DNA of 64,000 nt from Amphibalanus amphitrite (GCF_019059575.1 NW_024883392.1:1-64000), one strand, 5' to 3'. Positions 47,196 to 59,475 are shown, counted from the stretch's first letter. The notes: generated by a model from the letters alone, not told the origin. Translations and numbers: made by a program.

Positions 47196-47499
47196 CTTTA
47201 AGTTGTGTAGGTGTATTTGTATTCTGCTTGCGGAGGGCGTAAACGGTCTTTGACAATGTTGACTTAAAATTCAGCATGCATTTATCCAGGTCTTCTGAGG
47301 AGCTTACAAAGGCTGGCATGGATATCTCGCGCCACCCCACTTCCCAGACAGTGGCTTAGGAGTAGGACTGGTAAACTGAAATTATTGATTCCCTCTAGCA
47401 AGAATTAACAAACTAGTAGGGAATGTCACCCTGTTTGAAAATCGAGATGTCTATATATGTTGATGTGGTGAGCATATACCCTTACGTCTGTTCGGTAAA

Positions 47500-47924
47500 G
47501 GCCGCCCCACACCGGACCTCGCATGCGGGCTGCGAGTTTTTGGGTTTTCGGGTTTCCTCAAAATAAAATAATGCAAACTAAGCTTAGTGACGCACACTAC
47601 CATCAAACAAGCGAGTCTGCATGTTTTTAGCTTGCAAGCCACCTTGCATCGCATTTCAAAAGTTAATTTTGAGTCAACTTTCGATTTTCCTCGCTGCGAG
47701 GTCTGCGAGCTCTGCGAGGTTTGCGGGTTTTTCGTTGAAGTCGAATTTAGGTTCGTTGCGCTGGTTTTGCGACTATATGTAATTTTCTGAAGGTGTACCG
47801 GCTTCACTGCATTCATGAAGTTACCATAAGGGAACGGTCTAATCACTCTATGAATTAGTATTATGCCCGCAAACTCAAAACCCGCAAACCCGCAACCCGC
47901 ATGCGAGGTCCGGTGTGGGGCGGC
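47500..47924. mobile_element. MITE with GGCCGCCCCACACCGG ends
   Basis: Inverted ends of about 30 bases, GGCCGCCCCACACCGGACCT followed by CGCATGCGGG on both sides. Interior repeats TGCGAGGT/CCCGCAAA. Target duplication unresolved. Confidence 0.85.
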
Positions 47925-48281
47925 CATTACTCTGTCTCAGTTGGCCGGATAATCATAGCCCGATGATCGGCTCGCCGCCTCCCTAAGTACATACACCCGG
48001 TGAAATGCAAAGCAAACACTTTAGTTTCCTCCTTTGGCGATATAATCTAATGTGCCTTGTTTATGTCGTTCACCAGGTATTATACGTGCGTGGCCGTGCA
48101 ACAGTATTGATTTACATGCGTATCTACATCGTTCGTAAACAGACGGTTATCCAGAAACACTGCTCCTTCGTCGAATATCAATATATTACATTACAATACA
48201 CTCCAGCTCCCGATTTACGATACATCAGAGGTCAGCAGGGCGCGGAAAGCACGAGGGCGTGAGTCAGCTCGCTGGCAGCCT
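47925..48281. other. Downstream flank of the CENP-V-like gene
   Basis: Likely 3' UTR and intergenic sequence on the minus strand; no poly(A) signal chosen. Confidence 0.4.
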
Positions 48282-50553
48282 TCATTTGGCGGCGCGGGAC
48301 AGCGGCGGCGACTTGCTGGCGTCCCGGCGTTCCGTTTTCACCTTCTTCATAGTTCCGGGGTCGAGGCAGTGGGGCATGACTCCTGCCGAGCACAGGGACG
48401 CCCGTCACAGGGAAGAAAACCTTGGAGCCGGGAGGTGACACGTCTGTCGTCCGAGGGGAGGGGGGAGGGGGCGTGCCCGGCGGCTGGAAGTTGAGCGTGA
48501 CACGGCCTCAGAAAGTGGGCTTCACATTTTGTTTGAGTCATACCGAACGCCCTAGCCAATGTTTGTCCGGTAGCGTGGCAATGGCGTGCGTTGGTGTCGT
48601 AGTTGCGAATTATCGTCTGTACGGTCGCGTATCCGCAAACGCTTTCATGAACAAAGTCGTTTGAAGCAGGAACAAATGGTTTCATATTGCACGGCGCGCG
48701 GCGGTTATCGTGAGGCCGGTCTGCATCGGCGCAAGCCGTTCGCGCTATGCAGTAATGTGAACGGAGTTTTGCATTCCTTTACAGTCACGATTCCTGACGC
48801 AATGCAGTTCAATTAACGAGTCGGTGACCCGCGGACCACCAGGCCGATTACCCACTGCCCCCAGTCCCTCGAGCAACTGCATGGAATAGCTGGCGAGTGA
48901 TGGGCTCCGCCCTTCAGCAGCATTTAACAATGCAAATCAAGGTTACTGGGGAGCAAAAGTGCACTCAGTTATAAACTCGGACTATAGCCAACACTTCACC
49001 GGGAGAACTATCAATCCGTGCCGCTTTCAGCAATGTTAATTGCATGATAAATATCACGTGAATAGTGCACGAAGGCCAGAGCTGCACTCAGTGGCCTCGC
49101 CTTGAACACCATTGAAGTACAGGTCAATGGAAATACTATTTAGCGCTTTTAAACTGCATAACAATGCTTCGAAATGCCAGCAGGCATGACAAATGGGACT
49201 ATTGTTTCGATGGTATTCGCCTGATTGGCCATGAAATGCTTGACTGACTCTCCTTGACCCTGCATATGAGGAAACGCATGGACTCCGTGTTTGAGGTATA
49301 ACGTCTTGCTAAAGCCGCGCTCACCAACCGCGCTGGCCGCTGAGACGTGTGCCACTAACCCGACATTGGGACACGGTACGTGCGCAACCCTGACGTCACA
49401 ACCACCACTGTCTCACAAGCCCGACCCGACATCGGGGCTCTGCTGTTCCATAAAACTTACATTGTGGTATTGCTTTCTATTCGAAAATGCATTGTTGGCG
49501 TTTTTTCTGCAGACAACATCGCTCACCAGACGACTACATAAATACACTCACCGGACCAACGGATATTCAAACTAGACAGCTCATGGGACCACTGACCGAC
49601 CACGGGTCACTGACAGACCACGGACTGGCCACGGATCACTAACAGACCACGGATCACTCACGGACCACTGAGAGGCTACGGACAGACCACCGACCACGGA
49701 GCACGGACCACAGACCAGTCACGGACCACTGACAGACCACGGACCGCGCCCATTGGATCACTGACCGACCACGGGTCACTAACAGACCAAGGACCACGAA
49801 CAGACAACGGACCACTCACCGACCACGTTGTTGTCTCCTCCGGCCGGTATGAAGAAGCTCTGGACGCCGCACGTGCTGCAGAAGCTGTGCCGCGCGGTGC
49901 CGGCGCCGAATGTACTCAGGTGACCGTGACCCTGCACCAGCCGAAACTGATCGGCCGGCACGGGGAAGTAGCGAGCCTGCCGCTTGGAGCACGACTCGCA
50001 GCTGCCGACAGGGCGGGGGAGGGAGGTCAGAGGGGGGGGGGGGGCGCTGCAGAGCCGAGGGAAGGGAACGACATACGCAGCATTGGTAGCCGAGCTGGAT
50101 TTGTTGAACTTCGAAGGGAAATCTTTGGCGAATGGTGACACATGTGCAGTACAAGCTCAATTTGCTTGTCTACTATGAAATAAAAAAGCTGTACTGGAGA
50201 ATATATTTTGTAGAATATCCTAAAATTTATGTGGAAGAACTGATCTCGCACAAAGCACGCCTATTCTGCAGGTTTTTACCCTCATGGATGAGAGGCTGTG
50301 GGCCTACGGTCAATTAGGACAAGAAAGCTATACATACGAGGGCTAACAAATGACTTTTCCGCAATAATGTTGCAGGATGTTTCATTATGAACAATCAAGT
50401 CCACGAGTTATGAGTTTATTTTCGGCTAAATGACTGTGACTGGTGACCTCACCTACACTCGACGGCAGTGACCTGGGCCGGCGCGATGACCTCGTACCGC
50501 ACCTGGCCGCAATGGCAGCCTCCTTTGTGCCTCCTCTTACCCTCCGCATCCAT
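48282..50553 (-). CDS. CENP-V/GFA zinc-domain protein (three exons)
   Basis: On the minus strand, exons 50553-50453, 50001-49820 and 48382-48282 join to 127 residues. Borders are GTGAGG, then CGGCAG; GTGAGT, then CGGCAG; codons split across both junctions (AG|C and G|GA) complete correctly. The product runs MDAEGKRRHKGGCHCGQVRY, then ECSCESCSKRQARYF, then HSFCSTCGVQSFF and GVMPHCLDPGT, the CENP-V/GFA order. All seven expected zinc cysteines are present: 13, 15, 75 and 78 (structural site), and 33, 35 and 38 (the CxCxxC site). Relatives are bacterial glutathione-dependent formaldehyde-activating enzyme and vertebrate centromere protein V; the role of small invertebrate forms is unknown. The C-terminus (KKVKTERRDASKSPPLSRAAK) is basic and lacks the acidic FDGxxWE ending common in the family, so an alternative last exon is possible. 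Intron 1 is 451 bases; intron 2 is 1437 bases and contains a minisatellite. The start ATG is the only one in frame before GGCHCG. Confidence 0.88.
49587..49813. repeat. Minisatellite of ~18-base units in CENP-V intron 2
   Basis: Imperfect units of GACCACTGACAGACCACG type run up to the edge of exon 2. Confidence 0.85.
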
Positions 50554-51318
50554 CAACTATAGGTCAAAGCATACATATTGCATGGGCGTCAAATGACACG
50601 TAACAACAGTCTATCGCTTATTATCCTCAGTGGCATTTGGTCCTTTCGTATAACAGAAGTATAAAACTCAGCATGCAATTGCACACTGCACCGATAGTAG
50701 TGAATGGTCTTGCATGTAATGAGTCATTCTATGCCTTTGTGCATGGTCTTTACACACAGTAGCTCAACACATGCGACGGTACTTGTCTCGCATTTAACTT
50801 GAGTAATTCGATGATTTAGGGGTACGTTTCGCCATTGTGTATAAAAGCAATATCCATAAAAGAGACGAGACATTCAATTAGCAAGATTTTAGCACTGCCT
50901 TTTATGGCAGCCATAAAAATACCTACGTCCTACATGTTTGAAAAACTTTGCTCTAATAATGAATCCTTTTTAAATCGGTACTTGACATATCGTCATAGCT
51001 GCAATGCTGCAGAAATTATTTGCACAATTCACAGACCACTGTGAATTGTGCAGTGTACACAGTGTCACAGTCCCACGTTCAGTCGGCCAACGCACCTACG
51101 CTAATCAGAAACAGTCTCTATGTTTCTCATATGCATATGCACAAGCGCATTGAGCACTGGAACGATTTCTGAGAAATGTTGGAGTAGCGTGACGTCCAGC
51201 ATTCGACGCCATTGCGAAGCTACACGAGGGAGTCATGCAACGGTCCTGACGTGTGTGTGTGTGTGTGTGTGTGCAGGTTGGACATTGTCACACACAGGCT
51301 TAACCTTTATGATTCCGG
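50554..51318. other. Upstream flank of the CENP-V-like gene
   Basis: Contains a perfect 14-base stem with a 4-base loop at 51021-51052 and a (GT)n tract at about 51250-51275. No gene recognised. Confidence 0.5.
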
Positions 51319-51544
51319 CAGGGCCTATTTTAACATGTTAACTGGGGGGGCAAATGCCCCCGCACTCAACAGAATTGCCCCCCTAGTCGTCGAGATTTGC
51401 CCACTATAAAAATAGGCATAAAGGCACAGGGTAACAAACATACTACGTAACTACTGTGACTTGTTTTGCAATGGATGTCAAATGAGTCAGTCTGTAAGTA
51501 ATGACCAGTGGTGTATCTAAGGGTGGGTCATATGGGTCATGACC

Positions 51545-52066
51545 CCCCACCCTCTTGGGGCCCGGGGACACCACAGGCCTGCCAGGGGCACCACCGGCCT
51601 GTCAGGGGCACCACAGGCCTGTTGGGAGCACCACAGACCTGCCAGGGGCCCCACCGGCCTCGCAGGGGCACCACCTTGGGCCTGTCAGGGGTACCACCAC
51701 AGGCCCGCCAGGGGCACCATAGGCCTGCCAGAGGCACCATAGGCCTAGCAAGGGCGCCACGGACCTGTCAGGGGCACCAGAGGCCTAGTATGGACACCAC
51801 ATGCCGGGCAGGGACACCACCGGCCTCGCAGGGACTGGGACACCTTGGGCCTGTTAGTGGCACCACGTGCCTGTCGGGGACACTCCAGGCTTGTCAGGAG
51901 CACCACAGTCCTGTCAGGGCCCAGGGGCACCACCGGCCTCACGTGGACACCACCGGCCTCGCAAAGGCATCATGGGCCTGTCAGGGGCACCACGGGCCTG
52001 TCGTTGGAACTTCAGGCTTGTCAGGGGCACCACAGTTCTTCCAGATGCACCGGCGGCCTAGCAACA
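51545..52066. repeat. Minisatellite of ~20-21-base units
   Basis: About two dozen imperfect units of GGGGCACCACCGGCCTGTCA. The unit length and lack of stops keep frames open on both strands; not a gene. Confidence 0.95.
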
Positions 52067-52074
52067 TGGCACCA

Positions 52075-52760
52075 TTTTTGGCCGAGGTCGCGATTCGGCG
52101 TATGTCGCCTCGCATTAGCCGCGCGTTTGCAGTCTTTTCGTGGTTTCAAACGTTCAAACATGGGATATGATGTTGCTCCCATGCATTATGGTGGGTGTCA
52201 AGATCACCGGAAGGTCAGGTCAGATCATTTACCTATGATGACCTCGGTTCACATTTTCGAGTTTTATATGTTTCTAGGCTAGTTTTTGGAGCTGAATTCG
52301 AATTAAGCAACCATTTGACCATTTACGAAGTAGTTTTGGTGCCTTCGTAACATGTTACGAAGCTGTCAGAGGCGGTTGCCACCTACTACGAATACCCGGC
52401 AAAACCCTTACTGGTTGACCTGACCTGACCTGACCTGGCCTAAATGCATGAAGACATCATCTATGATCATAACTAACATAATATTCGTGATCAGCACCCC
52501 GAAAAACCATAGCAGCCACTCTTTACGACGCTCTAACAGGTCCCGATTTTCCCGACTTTTGGGTCAATGACCTGACCTGGAAGGTCAACCGATGACCTAG
52601 GACCTTAAAATTGGGTATAATCGGCTTCCTTTCATCACGGGCAACACGGTCGTTTTTTCCGCGAAGCTCTAGCTCGATCAGGGGCGAAAGGGCAAGGGGG
52701 AGGGTCCAACGGACCCCCCCCCTATACGCTCGCTACTGGAAACACCAATACGGGCGAGGG
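52075..52760 (-). mobile_element. TTAA-family element, one end missing
   Basis: Right end CGGGCGAGGG followed by TTAA at 52761. Body is the reverse complement of 55837-57635 and holds an empty TTAA site at 52605-52608 where that copy has an insertion. The other end is replaced by the minisatellite. Confidence 0.85.
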
Positions 52761-53178
52761 TTAATGGATTATTAAAGACAATTTTCCAGGTTGCCCCCCC
52801 CCCCCAGTCAAATTCCCTTAAAATAGGCTCTGGATTCCGGTAACTGCATTTCATAAAATTATTAAATTTACATACATTGCTTTTTTACTTAAACACACAA
52901 GTCGCCAAAGAAATACTTCCTGCAGAATATGGTGGTGTGGTCATGGTTGTGTTGTGATAACACATCAATCATGTTTTCCTATTTGGACTTTGAGTGTTTA
53001 CGATATAAGGCACAACAGGGCCTAATAGCGGTCCGAGCCAGTCCGCACAGGCCATGGCCGCAGCGACCCTGAGCAAACGCCATAGGGCCACACCCATGCA
53101 TAATAAGGTCACATGTGTATCGGCGCTGATCACTGCGCCAAGTGGGACCAATATGCGTGGTTCAAAGCGCCTTAGGTA

Positions 53179-53689
53179 CAGACATGTGCATGGATCCGAG
53201 TGATGGATCTATGATCTCAGTGGATCTCAAAGCAAACTGCAGATTAGGATCTATGATTCCACTGGACCTGGCGTAAATTTCCTGGATCTATGATCTCCTA
53301 GGATCTAACGATAAACCAAGAACATGGATCTATGACCTGAGTGGATCCCACCTGCACAGCATTTGAATTTTGAAACCAGGTTTCCAAATGTTTCTATGTT
53401 AATAAGTGACACAAAACTATGGATTATGACGTGCAATCACGTAAAATATCATTGAGACAGAACGTTTGTGAGTTGCAACAATTTTTTGTATTTCTGTGTT
53501 GACAAAAAAAAAAATACGTGAGAATTTATTATCTCACTGGATCTCAAGCAAGGAATTAGACTCGAATATATTATCCCTACGGATCTCTCCATAAAGTAGA
53601 GAGCTAGATCTATGATCCCTTCGGATCCGAGATCAGGATCCGTGGGATCAGATCCCAGACCAATTTGCTCGGATCCATGCACATGTCTG
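53179..53689. mobile_element. hAT-like MITE packed with GGATC motifs, copy 2
   Basis: Same ends and interior as 46691-47195; flanks CTTAGGTA and CCTTGGTA are similar but worn. Confidence 0.88.
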
Positions 53690-53735
53690 CCTTGGTATAT
53701 GTGTTCACTGCTCAAGCTATAGCCACCTCATCAGA

Positions 53736-55496
53736 CTGGTGTTCGATTCACCCGTGATTGAATCGATTAGATGGAATCAAACAAAATTTCTTGAATTAAA
53801 AACGTTTGATTCACAGTCAGGATTGTTCGATTCACAAGCAATGATTGAATCGAATCCCTTTTATTCAATCAACCCCAGGGTTGATTGAATAAAAAAAATA
53901 ACGATTCATGAACTTAGAAAAATAAAATAAAACATAGTGAACATAAGACGTTTTCACGACGGGCTATCCGGCGAGTGCACCCGAATTAACCAAATCTAAA
54001 CCTAATCTTTTTACAGCAAACATCTTTATTTTATGAATTTATTTCAGTGTTTTAACCCTCGCCGGACCTATTGGTTTTCTACATACGCGCCGGCCGAGGG
54101 GGGGGGGGGCGGGTACGACCCCCCTCGCCGTTTCGCCCCTGGTGGAGCTAGCGCGTCGCAGAAAAAACGAGCGTGTGCGCCGTTACGAGACGCAGAGATT
54201 GGTACCCGATTTTAAGGTCCTAGGTCAACCGGTGACCTCTGAGGTCAGGTCAAGTGCCCCAAGGTACGGTTCAGTTTTTGGTGAATAACTTCGCAACAAA
54301 CGGCCGCAGAGCGCCGATTTTGGCAGCATCGTGTTCGCCTCGCCCAGGCGCGTCGAATGATATACTTTTTGTCCGGGTCAGGTCAACTTTGGGTGTTGAC
54401 CTCAGGTCAAGGTCAGGTCAGCACCCCCAGGTCACGAAGCTGGTCGAAAGAGGTCAAGTCGCATATCATTCGATTCGGCAGGCCTTCCTGAGTCCAACGG
54501 TGGCTTTCCCGACTCGCTAGCTCAATTTGATCAAGAGTTATTGACGAAAAACTAATATGACCTTGATGACGTCATAAATGACGTCACGCAAGGTCAACAT
54601 TGCAAAAGTGGCACATTTAACCTTGCAAGGAGTGCATCAAATCACGATTCTGTGTGCTCGAGATAGTTGGAGATCGTTCCCGGCGCCAAAATAGCAGTTT
54701 TCATTTTTCCCCATTGACTTATAATGGTGAGGTCACGAAAATGACCTGACCTCATATGACCTTTAGGAAAAATCCGAGATATACAAGTTGTGGGACTCAT
54801 AATGGATACTAGATCCTGCAAGTTTCATTTCCCTGTGACATCTCCTCTGGCAGTGAGGGCGTTGCGAAGTTGCGACATCTGAAGACCGTGCAGAGGTTCA
54901 CTTATGACGTCATAGGTCAGTGACCTGACCTGACCCAAAAATGCGGTTGGTGTCAAAAGATCCGGCTTGGATCAAAGGTGAGGTATGTCAAGTTTCAGCT
55001 CTCTATTGCCAGCGTGTTCGGAGCTATCGCGAAAAAACCCTATGGGGGGGGGCGGCACCCGCCCCCCCCCCCCCCTCGGCCGGCGAGGGTTAATCGATGA
55101 TACTCTCTGATAATATGACAAAGCAGGCATATAAGCAAATAGTGCAACCCTAGCTGATAGCTACTAAGAGACATACTGAACCTGATTTAACCAAATCTGC
55201 ACCTGATCTGCACCAGATGTGCACCAAATGTGTACCAGATGGCCATCGTGAAAATGGCTATAGTTCACTATCAACAATACACCTATGCAATGCAACAATT
55301 CAGATGTAAAAATGCATTTCAGATGTAAAAATGCATTGTGTAAAAATAATGGCCAAAATATTGGTTAATGGTTAAAGTTTTTTAATGAAATTGAAAAAAG
55401 AATCACTCAAGAACTTTTTGGCCGAATCAAACGTGAATCGTTCCTTTTTTTTTGTTTTTGATTCTCTGGATCGTAAGGAATCGATTCACCAAATTG
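53736..55496. repeat. Possible element rich in GATTCA/TGAATC, split by a TTAA element
   Basis: Both sides of the 54056-55089 insertion carry dense GATTGAATCGATT-type motifs; ends resemble GGTG..TCGATTC in inverted orientation. Boundaries uncertain. Confidence 0.45.
54056..55089 (+). mobile_element. piggyBac-type MITE (TTAA), CCCTCGCCGG subfamily
   Basis: CCCTCGCCGG and its complement, with TTAA at 54052-54055 and 55090-55093. G-run/C-run hairpins at both ends; many AGGTCA motifs. Carries the empty TTAA site (54212-54215) that is filled in 55837-57635. Confidence 0.92.
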
Positions 55497-55836
55497 TTAA
55501 TATAAATAACATATTTTTAAAAATATACTTGTTACTTTGTTGTTGGTTGTCTCCGCTACCTCTCATATCAAAAAACTAACTATAAGGATGATTGACCGTG
55601 ACACGTTAATACAAGTGTCGCGAGACTCGTCGGAAACATCGCTGATTCGTCCGGTAAGCCATTCCATAGTTTCACTCAGTTTGGGCAACAGCGCGTCTAT
55701 ATTTAAGTAAAAGTGCAGGCGGCAGGTATCGTAGCTTTTATGATATTAATGCAAAGGTCATGTTTAAGTAAAAACTATCAATACTTAGGCATGATCACAC
55801 TTCGGGTAATGCCCGCCGCCATATAAGTCACATTAA

Positions 55837-57635
55837 CCCTCGCCGGCACAGAACATTTTGCGTCGGCGACGGCACAAGGGGGGGGGGGCTAGTACAACCC
55901 CCCCTCGCGTTTGGCCCCTGATCGAGCTAGAGCTTCGCGGAAAAACGAGCATGTTGCCCGTCACGAGAGGAAGCCGATGATATCCAATTTTAACCCTATT
56001 AGTGGCAGGCTCCTGGCTACCCCTATTAGTGGCAGGGGGCGGGGGGGCTGTTTACGGCCCCCCCCTTGATATCTCGAGATCTAACGGGCCGATTTTCAAA
56101 ATTCAAACGGTATTCGATTTCGCTCAACGAGATCTACATTTCTAAAAAAAAAATGTCAATAGGGGGTAGAGGGGGGTAAAAACGGGCAAATTGCAGATAC
56201 ATTTTAGACTGTTTATCACGGCCAGGTTTCTGAACCAATCTTAACGCAACTTTTGCCGATCGATAGAGAATGAACCAGGAATTCACATGGATCCTAAAAA
56301 TATGCATTTTCAAAAATCATAGGCGGATACAGATCATTGAGATTGGGGGTACACAAAAAGTATAGTAAATAAGGTTTATGTTGGTACTGTTTCTAAAAAG
56401 GGTGGCAATGGTCTTGTTATGTTACAATTTTCTTATGAGAGAACGACTAAAATTGTATTGGTCATGCATAGGCGGTGTCAGGGCACCTATGTTGGGAGGT
56501 AAAAAAATAACCCCCCTTTTTGGACGTCTGGATCCGCCTATTATAGCAAAAACGTGTCAAAAGAGGATGCACAATAACTTTGTATATGTTATCACATGCC
56601 TTTCATTCACTGTTCGTAAAACTGGTGCAGCATCGTGATCTTCGCCCAAATGACTCGCTTCACGAATAGGACCCCCCAATTCCCAGTGCTCTGGAGCCGC
56701 CCCTGGTAAAGTTATGAACTTGAAATTTTCAGGGAATGTGTCCAATTTAGTTTTAGGAAAAGTCAGAAAATTTCAGCATCGTAGCTTCAGCGGTTTCGGA
56801 GATATTCCCGAAAAACCTGAGGGGTGGATAAAAACTTTACTACATGAGTAGTAAAGTAATCTTGGATAAAAACAACCCCCCTGCCACTAATAGGGTTAAG
56901 GTCCTAGGTCATCGGGTGACCTTCCAGGTCAGGTCAATGACCCGAAAATCGGGAAAGTCGGGACCTGTTAGAAAGTCGCAAAGCGTGGCTGCTAAGGGGT
57001 TTTCCGGGGTGCTGATCACGAATATCGTGTTAGTTTTGATCAGAGATGATGTCTTTAAGCATTTAGACCAGGTCGAGTCAGGTCAGGTCAGGTCAACCGG
57101 TAGGGGTCGTGACGGGTATTCGTAATACCTGTCATCCGCCTCTGACAGCTTCGTAACATGTTACGAAGGCACCAAAACTACTTCGTAAATGTTCAAATGG
57201 TTGCCAAATTCGAATTCAGCTAAAAAACTAGCCTAGAAACATGTAAAACTCGAAAAAGTGAACCGAGGTCACCAAAGGTCAATGACCTGACCTGACCTTC
57301 AGGTGACCTTGGCATTCACCCTAATGCATGGGAGCAACATCAAATCACATGTTTGAGCGTTTGAAACCACGAAAAGCTTGCAAACGCGCGGGTAATGCGA
57401 GCCGACATACGCCGAATCGCGATTCCGGCCAAACATGGTCTCGAAAAGTAGGTCACAGGTCAAAGGTCATTAGGGTCAGGGTCATGAACATTTCAGGGTA
57501 GGTGTAAAATTGAATAACGCGAGGGTACTGAAAGTTTCGTCGCGATCGGCCGCTTTTTACGCGAGTTATTCGCGAAAAACCGAGGGGGGGGGGTCCGTTC
57601 GACCCCCCCCCCCACCCCTATACGGGGGGCGAGGG
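55837..57635 (+). mobile_element. piggyBac-type MITE (TTAA), host of a nested copy
   Basis: CCCTCGCC ends with TTAA at 55833-55836 and 57636-57639. Hairpin at the left end has loop CTAGTACAA. Split by 55994-56895. Confidence 0.92.
55994..56895. mobile_element. Nested TTAA MITE, CCCTATTAGTGGCAG subfamily
   Basis: Inverted ends CCCTATTAGTGGCAGG with TTAA at 55990-55993 and 56896-56899. The left tip is partly duplicated. A further candidate insertion with TAGGCGGAT ends lies at about 56320-56545. Confidence 0.9.
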
Positions 57636-57639
57636 TTAA

Positions 57640-57970
57640 TACTCGGCACCGGTAAAATACTCGGTACAGTGTTCAATACATCCTTCATCACACACGATTA
57701 AAACTCTCACCTGGAATATGTTGTACTGCATACTGCCGGTGTGATTGCCGACTCTGCTGACTCGGACTGTGCTCGCTGGTGTGAGCCTGACTCTGACTCG
57801 GTGGGTGCTGACTCCGACTCTCCGGTCGGCTCCGCACGCGTCCCGTCTGTCGGCTCGTATGATCTCGCCGCAGCCGGAGAGAACCTTCAACCGCTCACCG
57901 GAGAAGGTGGCGCCCCTAGCGGTCAGACGGACAACTAGTCGAAGGTGCCGGCTGTTTGCGGTCACGCCGG
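57640..57970. other. Short unique stretch, coding-like on both strands
   Basis: GC-rich with GAGTC/GACTC runs; open frames on both strands but no domain. A good donor sequence CAG|GTGAGA lies on the minus strand at about 57712. Not called as an exon. Confidence 0.3.
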
Positions 57971-58254
57971 TTAGTTAGTAGAGGTGGCAAAATGTGGACC
58001 CGGGGACCCGGTCCAAAGAACCAGTCTGGACCCATATGGGTCCAGACCGGTTCCTGGAAATTTTCTGACGGGTCCAACCGGGTCCTACCATAAACTATAC
58101 ATCTTGCACACTACATACACATTATTCCAAAATATGAAGTGAATGAAGTGAAAGTTTCTTTGCACACAGTAGCTCATGAGTATTCCCAGTGGGAAACAGG
58201 CTGTTTTACAACAACAGGCGACGATTTACAACAAGCCAACGCATAACTTGGCAT

Positions 58255-58629
58255 CAATTTTCTCCCATTGACTTATAATGGGGGGGGGTCACAAAATTGA
58301 CCTGACCTTAGGTCACCGATATCAAAATTCCGAGATAGTTATTTATTTAAATTATGTACATATTGTTGCCCTTATCAATCGCTGAGAGTTTCAAAGAGGT
58401 CGGTCGCTCGATGTAGCATATGGAAGACGTTGAAACTTTGTATGAGGTGAGGTCACTTGATGTGACCTGATGACCTGACCTTAAGTGACCTTGGTCTACA
58501 ATTTTTACATGTGCAGAAAAGATGCATGATAAGGTGTGCCAAAAACAGCCGCCGTTTTTTAGATGTTCGCGAAAAACCACAGGGAGGGTTCAAATATTCC
58601 CCCCACCCCCACCCCCAGCAGGGCGCGGG
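58255..58629. mobile_element. Truncated TTAA-family element
   Basis: Matches the right third of 18711-19890 from CTCCCATTGACTTATAATGG onward and ends GGGCGCGGG-ATAA. Confidence 0.8.
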
Positions 58630-59274
58630 ATAATATCCTTGGCATTCAGTAGGTACCATCGTATTTCCTGAATCTTCTACTTGCGATTGAATGGCAAAAC
58701 TGCCTCCACCCTCCCGAGCTGCTATGTGCTTGTGTAGGAGGGCATCGAGGGCAGAGAAGTGTTGTCAGCGCGTCTTGTAGAATGTAGATTTCAGAATCTG
58801 CTCGGCTGGCTCCACTTCGTAGACGACGGAAGTTAGCAATACGTAAATTGTGCTACCTGTCCTGCGGCCGGCTCCAGCGCTTGATAATCTCTTCTGCAGA
58901 TACTGGCTCCGCTCCTTCCACAACCAGCGCGTCCGCAATGTTGTTCCACAAATTCGCCCTTTTCACCGCTTCCTTATAATATTTATCTTTTTTATTATAA
59001 AGTCATGGATATTTTCCAACCAATGAAATTAATTTATAATTTGAAAAGGCCATGAGACATGTGAAATACAAAAACAGAAATGTAGCTATCACTCCGTTTG
59101 AGATGCAAATGTTTTGAAATAAAAATGAAACGCCGTCAAATTTACGCTTGAATTTTATATTCTCGTGAAAAATCGCGAGACTATTAGGGCACCGTTGGTT
59201 AAATTGGTCCTGTAGCGCTGAAACATAACATTATTTCCCTCGTGCCTTAATTTCATATCACAAACGGTGGCTAT

Positions 59275-59475
59275 CCGGCAAGGCAAAAGTTGAGATGATT
59301 TCAACTTTTTGCCGGACCGGAAAATCTGGCTCTCCGGCCTGCCGGACCGGTCAAAAGAAGTTGCCAGATTTGCCGGTTCACACCAGTTTTCAATTTTCCG
59401 GCACGGAATTGGCCATTTTTCCGGCCCGGCAGACGGAATTTTGCCGGTCCGGAATCCGGTGTGAACCCGGCATTA
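59275..59475. repeat. GCCGG-rich repeat block
   Basis: Dense TTGCCGGACCGG/CCGGTCCGG units, with GGTTCACACC and GGTGTGAACC in inverted positions; perhaps a nested MITE. Confidence 0.5.

Larger units (their letters stand above)
51319..52832. mobile_element. hAT-like element carrying a minisatellite and a TTAA-element fragment
   Basis: Ends CAGGGCCTATTTTAA and complement of CAGAGCCTATTTTAA, with a perfect 8-base duplication GATTCCGG at 51311-51318 and 52833-52840. A second hAT-type start, CAGTGGTGTATCTAAGGG, lies at about 51504. Confidence 0.9.

Noticed and set aside
51508-52282. Long + strand frames rich in Gly, His, Arg, Pro
   Set aside because: Translation of the 20-21-base minisatellite inside a transposon; open in several frames on both strands.
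57700-57960. Acidic + strand frame and minus-strand frame ending at a GTGAGA donor
   Set aside because: Both frames are open through GC-rich GAGTC repeats; no acceptor on the + side and no domain on either strand.
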